A program made the translations under genes and the position numbers. A model generated the notes under the pieces. That model was not told where the DNA came from. It saw nothing but the letters and a program-made list of their open reading frames with translations, and did not search any database. 64,000 nucleotides of DNA, taken from Rosettibacter sp037481715 (GTDB lineage Bacteria > Bacteroidota > Ignavibacteria > Ignavibacteriales > Melioribacteraceae). The stretch is from contig JBBFLD010000006.1 in assembly GCA_037481715.1 (NCBI GenBank), positions 62,001 to 126,000 of the forward strand. The letters are read 5' to 3'. Below are positions 10,066 to 17,584 of the stretch, in pieces (the stretch's first letter is position 1; each line of letters begins with the position of its first letter).

Positions 10066-11499
10066 ATGAAAAAATTATTTGCTCTATCTTTAATTTTAAT
10101 TTTGGGCTGCAATTCTTCGCCCGCACAATTAAAAATATTACCTGCATTTCCAAATATTACAATTGAACAACCTGTTGATATTCAAAATGCAAATGATGGA
10201 ACAAACAGATTATTCATAGTTTCTCAACCAGGCAAAATTTACGTAATTGAAAATGATTCTAATGTTACTTCAGCAAAAGTATTTCTTGATATTTCAGAAA
10301 AAGTTTTGTTTGGAGGAGAACAAGGACTTCTTGGTTTAGCTTTTCATCCAGATTATAAAAACAACGGCTACTTTTTTGTTGATTACACAACAAGTAATCC
10401 AAGAAGAACAATTATTTCAAGATTTAGTGTAAGTAAAGATAATCCAAACAGAGCCGACAAAAACAGCGAATTAATTCTCCTCGAAGTTGAACAACCATAC
10501 TCAAATCATAATGGTGGACAGCTAACATTTGGACCTGATAGTTTTCTTTATATCTCATTTGGGGATGGAGGTTCTGCAGGCGACCCTCAAAACTATGCAC
10601 AGAATCTAAAATCACATCTTGGAAAAATTTTGAGAATTGATGTCAACAAAGTTGAAAACAACAAAAATTATTCTATCCCGAATGATAATCCATTCAAAGG
10701 AAATACTAATGGATTAAAAGAAGAAATTTATGCATGGGGCTTAAGAAATGTCTGGCGGTTCAGTTTTGATAAATTAACAGGCAAATTATGGGCTGCTGAT
10801 GTTGGTCAAAATTTATGGGAAGAAATCGATATTATCGAAAAAGGAAAAAATTATGGCTGGAGAATAATGGAAGGATTTCATTGCTACAACCCCTCAAGAA
10901 ATTGTGATACAACAAATCTTACGATGCCAATCTGGGAATATGGACACAATCAAGACGGCGGATATTCAATTACAGGAGGATTTGTCTATAGAGGAAATAA
11001 TGCAGAAGAAATTTATGGAAAATATGTTTATGGAGATTTTGTAACCGGCAACATTTGGGCACTTGAATATGATGGCAAAAATTCTACTAACAAATTATTA
11101 TTCAAAACTAATCACAGCATATCAACATTTGGTGTTGATGAGAAGGATGAACTTTACTTTGCCGATTATGCTGTAGGAAGAATCTATAAAATCAAAGGAA
11201 CAGTAAAAACAAAAGTTGGAAAATTAAATCTTCCAGACAAATATGAATTACATCAAAACTATCCCAATCCTTTTAATCCTGTGACGATAATAAGTTATAA
11301 CCTGCCATACAAAAGTTTTGTTACATTAAAAATATATGATGCACTCGGCAAAGAAATTGCAACATTAGTCAACGAACATAAACTTCCCGGTAGTTATGAA
11401 ATTAATTTTGATGGAAGTAAAATTTCAAGTGGAGTTTATTTTTATCAGCTTATAACATCATTAGGATTGATTACAAAAAAGATGATTGTAGCCAGATAA
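10066..11499 (+). CDS. Secreted PQQ-dependent sugar dehydrogenase (glucose/sorbosone dehydrogenase family) with T9SS sorting domain
   Basis: After the signal peptide comes a six-bladed beta-propeller of the soluble glucose/sorbosone dehydrogenase type, with GGEQGLLGLAFHPDY, NHNGGQLTFGPD, LYISFGDGGSAGDPQNYAQN, AWGLRNVWRFSFD and GKNYGWRIMEG. Such proteins oxidise sugars with PQQ, although many relatives have unknown substrates. The last 85 or so residues form a type IX sorting domain with YPNPFNP at 399-405, so the protein is probably exported to the cell surface. Start 10066 follows a strong AGGAGG site. The signal region also contains LILGC, a possible lipobox, before an alternative cut site at SSPAQ. 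Confidence 0.9.
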   Translation: MKKLFALSLILILGCNSSPAQLKILPAFPNITIEQPVDIQNANDGTNRLFIVSQPGKIYVIENDSNVTSAKVFLDISEKVLFGGEQGLLGLAFHPDYKNNGYFFVDYTTSNPRRTIISRFSVSKDNPNRADKNSELILLEVEQPYSNHNGGQLTFGPDSFLYISFGDGGSAGDPQNYAQNLKSHLGKILRIDVNKVENNKNYSIPNDNPFKGNTNGLKEEIYAWGLRNVWRFSFDKLTGKLWAADVGQNLWEEIDIIEKGKNYGWRIMEGFHCYNPSRNCDTTNLTMPIWEYGHNQDGGYSITGGFVYRGNNAEEIYGKYVYGDFVTGNIWALEYDGKNSTNKLLFKTNHSISTFGVDEKDELYFADYAVGRIYKIKGTVKTKVGKLNLPDKYELHQNYPNPFNPVTIISYNLPYKSFVTLKIYDALGKEIATLVNEHKLPGSYEINFDGSKISSGVYFYQLITSLGLITKKMIVAR

Positions 11500-11515
11500 A
11501 ATTTATCAAGAAAAT

Positions 11516-12760
11516 TTACAACAACACTCTTGCTTTAATTGTCTCTGGTATAGCTTTTAGTTCTTTTAAAATTTCTTTAGGATGTTCTTTGCTGTCGATA
11601 TCAATAATAACATAGCCGATGTAAGGATCTGTTTGCAGGTATTGTGCACCAATGTTCAATTTACGTGCAGTAAAAACTTTAGTAATTTTATTCATCACTC
11701 CTGGTTGATTATGATGTATGTGAAGATATCGTTGTTTATCTACATTTGGAGCCAAAGAAATTTCAACAAAGTTAGTTGCTCCAATTGTAGAACCAATATC
11801 ACAGTATTTAACTAATTTTTCTGAAACTTCGAGTGCAATATTTTCTTGAGCTTCTACAGTGCTACCACCAATGTGCGGAGTCAAAATTACATTCGGATAT
11901 TTTTGAAGTACACATGAAAAACCATCGCCATTTGAAACAGGTTCTTCTGGGTAGACATCAATTGCAGCACCATTCAAATGTTTACTCTCAATAGCTTCTG
12001 CCAGGTCATTCAAATTAACCACACTTCCTCTTGATGTATTAATTAAGTATGAACCTTTTTTCATTAAAGATAATTCTCGTTTTGTAATCATATTTTTTGT
12101 TAATTCAGTTTCAGGAACATGAAGTGTGACAATGTCAGAAATCTGAAGCAATTCATCAAGAGAAGAGCAAGCTTTTGCATTTCCCAAACTTAATTTTTTT
12201 TCAATATCATAATAGTAAACATTCATTCCTAAACTTTCAGCAAGAATTGAAACTTGAGAGCCAATATGTCCATATCCTACAATACCAATATTTTTACCTC
12301 GCACCTCAAAAGAATTTTTTGCTTCTTTTAACCATTTACCTTGATGAGCGTAAAAATTTTTTTCTGGTATTCCTCTAATTAAAAAAATACATTCACTTAT
12401 AACCAGTTCTGCAACAGAGCGTGTGTTAGAAAATGGTGCATTAAAAACTGGAATTCCTTTTAACTTAGCAGCAAGCAAATCAACTTGATTTGTTCCAATG
12501 CTGAAGCATCCAATTGCAATTAATTTTTTTGCGTGCTTAAGTACTTCTTTTGTCAAATTAGTTCGTGACCTAATGCCAATAATATGAACATCCTTTATTT
12601 TCTCAATTAAATGTTCATCATGAAGAGCATGTTTCAAACATTCTACATTTGTATAACCATGCTTATGAAAGTAATTAATTGCATTTTCATGAATTCCTTC
12701 AAGAAGTAGTACTTTAATTTTTTCTTTTGGAAATGATAATGGTTTTGTTTGTTGATTCAT
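11516..12760 (-). CDS. serA: D-3-phosphoglycerate dehydrogenase
   Basis: SerA makes 3-phosphohydroxypyruvate, the first step of serine synthesis, using NAD. The 414 residues match the E. coli-type enzyme: a catalytic domain, a Rossmann domain with GIVGYGHIGS, the catalytic TSRGS, PEEP and LTPHIGGST segments, and a C-terminal ACT domain (about 340-414, with HHNQPGVMNKITKVF) that usually senses serine. It converges on the sugar dehydrogenase with only 16 bases between stops. The 200 bases upstream separate it from the tRNA-Lys gene. Confidence 0.95.
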   Translation of the reverse strand: MNQQTKPLSFPKEKIKVLLLEGIHENAINYFHKHGYTNVECLKHALHDEHLIEKIKDVHIIGIRSRTNLTKEVLKHAKKLIAIGCFSIGTNQVDLLAAKLKGIPVFNAPFSNTRSVAELVISECIFLIRGIPEKNFYAHQGKWLKEAKNSFEVRGKNIGIVGYGHIGSQVSILAESLGMNVYYYDIEKKLSLGNAKACSSLDELLQISDIVTLHVPETELTKNMITKRELSLMKKGSYLINTSRGSVVNLNDLAEAIESKHLNGAAIDVYPEEPVSNGDGFSCVLQKYPNVILTPHIGGSTVEAQENIALEVSEKLVKYCDIGSTIGATNFVEISLAPNVDKQRYLHIHHNQPGVMNKITKVFTARKLNIGAQYLQTDPYIGYVIIDIDSKEHPKEILKELKAIPETIKARVLL

Positions 12761-12969
12761 AATTACGAATAAATATTCAGATTTATTTACGCAAATATAA
12801 AGATGAGTTTGTTAAAAAGGGAAGAATAATTTTTAACAGTAGTGCCAAAGAAATTTTTGATATTTTTTTGAAAATGAATTAATAGATAGATTGTTTCATG
12901 AATATTTTTTCACAGTGTTTGGAAAATTTCATAGTAAAAATTATATTTGTGCCTCAGAATTTTGACTAT

Positions 12970-13041
12970 GGGCGCGTAGCTCAGGGGTAGAGCATTTGCC
13001 TTTTAAGCAAAGGGTCGGTGGTTCGAGCCCACCCGCGCTCA
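12970..13041 (+). tRNA. tRNA-Lys (anticodon TTT)
   Basis: The 72 bases fold as a full cloverleaf. The acceptor stem GGGCGCG pairs with CGCGCTC, with one G-T pair. The D stem is GCTC/GAGC. The anticodon stem TTTGC/GCAAA has loop CTTTTAA and anticodon TTT. The T arm is GGTGG-TTCGAGC-CCACC. The discriminator base is A and CCA is not encoded. A hairpin terminator follows 9 bases later. Confidence 0.96.
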
Positions 13042-13049
13042 CTAAAAAG

Positions 13050-13076
13050 AATCCTGCGTTAAAGCAGGATTTTTTA
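13050..13076 (+). terminator. Intrinsic terminator of tRNA-Lys
   Basis: AATCCTGC (13050-13057) and GCAGGATT (13064-13071) form an 8-bp stem with a six-base loop, followed by a T-rich tail. It lies 9 bases past the tRNA. Confidence 0.85.
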
Positions 13077-13087
13077 TTTATAGATAA

Positions 13088-13152
13088 GCCTTTTAATCAA
13101 TTAGGGTCGGTGGTCCGCCATAGGCGGATAAATTCGAGCCCACCCGCGCTCA
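13088..13152 (+). pseudogene. Broken 3' copy of tRNA-Lys
   Basis: From 13088 the sequence repeats the tRNA-Lys gene from its anticodon arm: GCCTTTTAA, then AGGGTCGGTGGT, then TTCGAGCCCACCCGCGCTCA. The 5' half is missing and the anticodon stem is mutated. A short hairpin-bearing insert (about 13114-13130) splits the T arm. It cannot fold as a tRNA. Such a partial 3' copy next to a tRNA is what site-specific integration into the gene would leave, but a plain local duplication is also possible. Confidence 0.85.
13114..13128. repeat. Small palindromic insert TCCGCC-ATA-GGCGGA
   Basis: A perfect 6-bp stem with a three-base loop sits inside the T arm of the broken tRNA copy. The same TCCGCC...GGCGGA ends occur in the tandem units at 13836-13911, so this is probably one member of a dispersed small palindrome family. 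Confidence 0.7.
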
Positions 13153-13160
13153 CAACATTA

Positions 13161-13195
13161 AAGCCTTGTAAGCCAATAACTTACAAGGCTTTTTT
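13161..13195 (+). terminator. Strong hairpin terminator after the broken tRNA copy
   Basis: AAGCCTTGTAAG (13161-13172) pairs perfectly with CTTACAAGGCTT (13180-13191) over 12 bp, with a 7-base loop and a T run after it. Its sequence differs from the terminator behind the intact tRNA. Confidence 0.85.
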
Positions 13196-13835
13196 AGTTT
13201 AAGGGAAATTGACTGAAGTAGAAACTGAAGTAGTTGATAAAAGCTCTGTAGTATCTCTGCAGAATAAGATACGGCATAAATTTACAAATCCCAGAAAAAT
13301 CATTCTTCTGAAAAATCTTCATTAGAACAAAAATTGCATCGAAAAATTTTCATGTGTATACTGGATTTACTTCAGTATGCATCAAAATATTTGTCTCTAT
13401 CATTGGCAAAGAACTTATGTTTAAGTTATCGAAAATTACTCTCATGCATTACTTGACTGTGAGAATATTAAGCACAGCTGAAATTAATTTTTGTATATGA
13501 AGTAAGAAATAAGTGGATGTTTTATTTGGATTGCTAAAAGATTCGAGAATTTTTTATTGTGGGAAAGTTATATATGGATATTATGAAAAAATTTAAAAAC
13601 CTTTGAAAACAGCGTAAAAACGCAGGCTCGTCGGTGAACCTGCGTATAAAAAAATAGACAGTTGAGAAAAAAATGACAAAAATTGCGAAAATGAGCTAAA
13701 AACGAAGGGTGAACCTCCCAGTATTTTTGGCAAAAATGAGGTTCACGGAAAAATTTTTTCTTAAGAATAAAAAAATATTTGTTTTTGAAAAATAAATGCA
13801 TATTTTTGCTGAGAAAATTGGCTGTTTGAATCGAA

Positions 13836-13911
13836 TCCGCCATACTAACGAGAGCGGAAACGTCAGGCGGACAAGTCCGCCAAGCTCACGAAAGCTGTTA
13901 CGGGAGGCGGA
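13836..13911. repeat. Two tandem 36-base units with TCCGCC/GGCGGA ends
   Basis: Units 13836-13871 and 13876-13911 each begin with TCCGCC and end with GGCGGA. They are 36 bases long and separated by CAAG. Their 24-base interiors agree at about 15 positions. The inverted ends match the small insert at 13114-13128. Confidence 0.7.
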
Positions 13912-14129
13912 CAGGCCATAGTGGAATTGAGACTCTTACCTCGATAGGAATAATGTATTAGAACAAACATGTTTGAATCTTTGAGTTATTAATTAAAATG
14001 TTTTTATAAGCAGAACTCGAGTGGAATTTCCGACAAAGAAAGATCAGCCTTTTGATTAAGAATCAATGTTTGGTTTTGAGACTTATTTTATTGAAAAAGT
14101 TAGTTTGATTGATTAATGTGTAATTGTTG

Positions 14130-14189
14130 CGACCGAACGAAGTGAGGTCGTCCCGACAATCTAAAATTTTTATATAAAATTAGTCGGGA
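14130..14189. repeat. Two adjacent hairpins
   Basis: CGACC (14130-14134) pairs with GGTCG (14146-14150). Immediately after, TCCCGAC (14151-14157) pairs with GTCGGGA (14183-14189) across an AT-rich centre that is itself partly self-complementary. No gene is nearby, so the role is unknown. Confidence 0.5.
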
Positions 14190-14535
14190 AATCGAACCAT
14201 CTCGATGATGATAGAAATTGAAAGATGTAATCGGGATCTCGTTCCGCTGAATAATGAAATTTTAATAAGTGGGAGTAGAATGAAAATTACGCCAATCTTT
14301 TGTTAACTATCCAGTAAGCAGGTAAAACTTTGTGGTAAATTTTTGATTGAAAGATTTCAGTACAATATTAAAATGCAGTTATTATAGTTTTGGATTGAGT
14401 CGAATAGACTCAAAAGTATACAACTAAAACGTATGAGTAAAAATTCTACTTTAATTTTTCCAATAACAGGGAAACATATCTTTTGGTTTGTAAATAATTC
14501 ATAATTTTAGATTACAAAAAATTCTTTATCTAATT

Positions 14536-14759
14536 GCCACGAATTCACAAATTATAAAACGAATGTGTTCGTGTATTAGTGGTTAATAAATTGCCTCGAA
14601 TACACGAATGTGTAACGAATATATTCGTGCATAAGTGGCTAATAAAAATGCCACTAATACACGAATGTTATTTGAAAGTCCGATAAGAAATACTCGAGAA
14701 ATAAGCGTATCTGAAGCGTATGTGAAGCGTATGTGAGATATATTTATGATGAATTTATG
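14536..14759 (+). repeat. Left copy of a flanking repeat (pairs with 36170-36360)
   Basis: The unit begins GCCACGAATTCACAAAT and holds two related segments of about 55 bases with ACGAAT...ATTCGT centres and AGTGG(C)TAATAAA tails. It then runs through ATTTGAAAGT, ACTCGAGAAATAAGCGTAT, GAAGCGTATGT and TTTATGATGAAT. The part from 14594 to 14759 aligns with 36210-36360 in the same orientation, with frequent single-base differences. It bounds the accessory region on the left. Confidence 0.75.
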
Positions 14760-15384
14760 TCGAATCTAATACTAATTTATTATTAAAAAAATATTGATGT
14801 AAAGTTTTACAGAATTTTCTTTATTTCAAAATTAATCCTCAATATTAAACTAAACTTTTTCAAATAAACCGCTAAAATTTTTTAAACAATTACGGATGAT
14901 TTAATACATGCCTCGTATTGCTAAAAGAATTACAATATTAATATACTTTTAATAAATGAACATACCATAACACTACTCAGTTTATATTAATTCATTGAAT
15001 CAATTCGAAATACAAATTCGTAATTGAAAAACTAAATGAAATTCTTTAGGTTTGTTACAAGATGAAAATCAAAGATTAATAAATGTATTTTATTCACGAG
15101 GGTAAAAAAATCAGCATGAAAACTTCATAATAGTATAAATTTGACTTAGCTAACAGAATTGTTAAGAAGTTTATAATAGAAAATATCTTTGTGCTAGCTA
15201 ATAATACAAACTGTACGCTGATGAATTTATCAGAATACGATATTAGGAATAAATAGTCACTACAAAACCAATGGACAAATTTTTTGAAAAATAAACGCAA
15301 ATCGTGAACAGTGCTGTTTGCGTAAATAAACTAATTTTGTTGATAAAAGAACTATCAGCAATTAATAATAAATAAAGCGAAACT

Positions 15385-15816
15385 ATGTATAAGATGAATA
15401 AGATAATGACGCACTTTGAAGATGAAGCACCTTTTTATGATGAAATTATTTTGAAATTAATTCCTCATTATAGTGAAATGGTTAATGCTCTTGTTTCATT
15501 AATCCCATTTGAAAAAGAAACTCCTAAAAATGTTCTTGATTTGGGTTGTGGGACTGGAACCATTTCAAAAGCGATTTTAGAGAAATATTCTAACGCAAAA
15601 TTTACTATCATTGATATTTCTCAAAATATGTTGAAATTTGCTGAAAAGAAAATAGGTAGTAATTCGATATATAAAAGTATCTGTAAAGATTTTTACGTGC
15701 TTAATCTTGATGATAGATATGATATTATTGCCTCATCTCTTGCGCTTCATCATTTAATTACAGATAAAGATAAAAAATATTTTATAAACAGAAAGCAGTT
15801 TTATGAAAGTTGTTAA
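15385..15816 (+). pseudogene. Class I SAM-dependent methyltransferase, 3'-truncated
   Basis: The N-terminal 130 or so residues are a normal methyltransferase: HFEDEAPFYDE, then motif I VLDLGCGTGTIS (about residues 51-62), an acidic strand end TIIDISQNMLKFAEKK and the ASSLALHHL segment. Relatives continue for another 80-100 residues with the C-terminal strands of the fold. Here the frame departs after DKDKKYF and stops within ten residues, and the following DNA does not continue the fold in another frame. It is probably non-functional. The substrate is unknown. Confidence 0.75.
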
Positions 15817-15935
15817 CATCGTCCATAATATTAAATCAATCTATTGTTACTATGTTCTGCAAAATTAAAAACACTCTAAAAGGAGAAGAATTTATATATG
15901 ATTAACGTTATTAGTTAAAACAATATTAATCTAAA

Positions 15936-16652
15936 ATGAGAAGATTAATAGTAGTTATAGTTACAATATCACTAAGTTTCTCACAGTCAACGAATGCTCA
16001 AGTTGACAATTCATTTGGAAAACTTCCACCATTTACAAAATGGTATCAGAATCCTTTGGGTATAAGCCCTATAGCTTTGCATACAGGTAATGGTTTATTT
16101 ATTCCGATGATTGCTGCAACTGGTATACTCATTTTTACAGATTGCAATGATACTTTAGACAATAGAGTCAGCTTGTATAGTGACATTGGTTACACGAAGG
16201 GCTATTACGGCAGTTTTTCAAACATAACACATCTAAATATTGGCATAAATTATATGCTCAGAGAATACTTATCGGTTGGGGTGGAATTATCACAAGTATA
16301 TGTTAGCGACACTGAAAACAACACTTACGGTATAGGCATACGCCCCTTTTTCAGATTTTATGTTGTTAATAAGGAAAGTTTCAAGTTTTATTTTCAAAGT
16401 GGTGCTGGACTTCAATACTTTTTTGAAAATTTTCCGCAGCCATCTGGCTTTTTTGGTGATTACCGTGAAGGAACAAAGCTAAACGGAAGTCCTAAATATG
16501 GTATTGGAACAGAAATCAAACTGAATTCAAATTGGAATATCACTGCTGGTCTTTGGCACATTCATTTTTCTAATGGAAATAATCCAAGTGCTGAAAGAAA
16601 TCCTGGACACGACAGTAATGGATTTAGTTTTGGTTTGATATACAAACGATGA
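15936..16652 (+). CDS. PagL-like acyloxyacyl hydrolase family outer-membrane protein
   Basis: The 238-residue protein has a signal peptide (MRRLIVVIVTISLSFSQSTNAQ) and alternating beta-strand patterns of a small outer-membrane barrel. Near the C-terminus HIHFSNGN...NPGHDSNGFSFG resembles the His-Ser active-site region of PagL-type lipid A 3-O-deacylases (HxSN followed by NPG). If active it would remove an acyl chain from lipid A. It stands alone and is followed by an inverted repeat resembling an integron cassette site. General barrel identity is more certain than enzyme activity. Confidence 0.7.
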   Translation: MRRLIVVIVTISLSFSQSTNAQVDNSFGKLPPFTKWYQNPLGISPIALHTGNGLFIPMIAATGILIFTDCNDTLDNRVSLYSDIGYTKGYYGSFSNITHLNIGINYMLREYLSVGVELSQVYVSDTENNTYGIGIRPFFRFYVVNKESFKFYFQSGAGLQYFFENFPQPSGFFGDYREGTKLNGSPKYGIGTEIKLNSNWNITAGLWHIHFSNGNNPSAERNPGHDSNGFSFGLIYKR

Positions 16653-16680
16653 AAATGAATCAATTAGAGAAGTTACCAAA

Positions 16681-16800
16681 GGCTATATGTAATAAGGGTT
16701 TAAATGGTAATTCAAGCATTCTGTTCGGCTCAATATTCGGTGTTGTTAGAAAGAAAAGTAACCCCAATCCCTAACTACATATAGCCCTGACTTTTATGTG
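16681..16800 (+). repeat. attC-like inverted repeat 1 (degenerate)
   Basis: GGCTATATGTAATAAGGG (16681-16698) pairs with CCCTAACTACATATAGCC (16769-16786) over 18 positions with two mismatches. The tail TGACTTTTATGTG resembles the GACCGTTATGTG tail of the clearer site at 17435-17490, with GTT changed to TTT. It directly follows the PagL-like gene, as an integron recombination site follows its cassette gene. Confidence 0.55.
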
Positions 16801-16847
16801 TAAAATTGTAGAACTTAGTTAATAAAAAAAGAAAACTTAGAGACAAC

Positions 16848-17423
16848 ATGAATGAGTTAGAATTACAGCTACCAACCATAGGACATAAAATAGCAGCAGA
16901 AGATTTCAAAAATGAATTTTTTGAAAATCAGGAGACTGTTATCAATGGTAGTGCATTGTTTGACCTGATGGAATATGAGCAATGGTTGGTGCTTAATACG
17001 AATAATCGAGAAGGAAAAATTGTTAACAATAATTGGGTACCAGCAACTACATTTTTTGCTGTCAGAAAAAATGACGCAAAAATTGTGGGAATGATTGATA
17101 TTAGGCACAATTTACAAAATGATTTTTTAGCACAATACGGTGGACATATAGGTTTTTCTGTCCGACCTGGTGAAAGAAAAAAGGGCTATGGGACAGAAAT
17201 ATTGAAAATGGGAATTGAATATGCTAAATCCTTAGGTATTAGAAAGTTAATGTTAGGATGTTTTTCGGACAATTTACCATCTATCAAAACAATAGAGAAA
17301 TGCGGAGGTAAATTGACAGAAACAAAAAAATTTTCAGATAATCGATATTATAAAATTCCTGATGCGGAAGAGAAAATTGTAAATATTTATTGGATTGACT
17401 TATTAATTTTTATCAAAAGATGA
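16848..17423 (+). CDS. GNAT family N-acetyltransferase
   Basis: The 191-residue protein has the GNAT core. Strands around VGMIDIRHNL and GGHIGFSVRPGERKKGYG contain the acetyl-CoA pyrophosphate loop (RPGERKKGYGTE, the Q/RxxGxG/A type). EYAKSLGIRKLMLGCFSDNLPSIKTIEKCGGK covers the C-terminal half of the fold. Substrate is unknown. Single-gene acetyltransferases are common cargo of integron cassettes, and this gene lies between two attC-like repeats, which fits that picture. Confidence 0.88.
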   Translation: MNELELQLPTIGHKIAAEDFKNEFFENQETVINGSALFDLMEYEQWLVLNTNNREGKIVNNNWVPATTFFAVRKNDAKIVGMIDIRHNLQNDFLAQYGGHIGFSVRPGERKKGYGTEILKMGIEYAKSLGIRKLMLGCFSDNLPSIKTIEKCGGKLTETKKFSDNRYYKIPDAEEKIVNIYWIDLLIFIKR

Positions 17424-17434
17424 GTACTTACTTG

Positions 17435-17490
17435 CACACAACAATGGCTATACACCGTTAAAACGGTGCATAGCCGAAGACCGTTATGTG
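17435..17490 (+). repeat. attC-like recombination site 2 (best preserved)
   Basis: The outer cores CACACAAC (17435-17442) and GTTATGTG (17483-17490) are complementary except for one base and carry the AAC and GTT ends of integron sites. The inner arms GGCTATACACCGTT (17446-17459) and AACGGTGCATAGCC (17462-17475) pair at 13 of 14 positions. The site is 56 bases long and starts 11 bases after the acetyltransferase stop codon. Confidence 0.65.
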
Positions 17491-17584
17491 AAAGGCAGCA
17501 AACAGATATTATTTTGAAACAAGAAAAAAAAGAAAAATTTAACTTTACACGATAAGACTGTCGTTAAGAAAACAGGATCATACA

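Larger units (their letters stand above)
13200..15384. other. Gene-free, repeat-rich stretch of about 2.2 kb
   Basis: No credible gene is visible on either strand. Open frames here are short, lack family resemblance and run through palindromes. The stretch holds a hairpin at about 13617-13644 (ACGCAGG/CCTGCGT), an inverted pair GTGAACCTC/GAGGTTCAC at about 13710-13745, tandem TCCGCC units at 13836-13911, hairpins at 14130-14189 and a longer repeat at 14536-14759. It looks like decayed mobile or intergenic DNA between the tRNA and the first accessory gene. Confidence 0.6.

Noticed and set aside
12996..13202. A 68-residue plus-strand reading frame
   Set aside because: It runs through the tRNA-Lys gene and two terminators; the composition is that of RNA-gene sequence, not protein.
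13568..13843. A 91-residue minus-strand reading frame in the gene-free stretch
   Set aside because: No family resemblance, low-complexity Phe-rich sequence and overlap with inverted repeats.
15094..15300. A 68-residue minus-strand reading frame
   Set aside because: Chance frame in AT-rich DNA, with no recognisable domain or ribosome-binding site.
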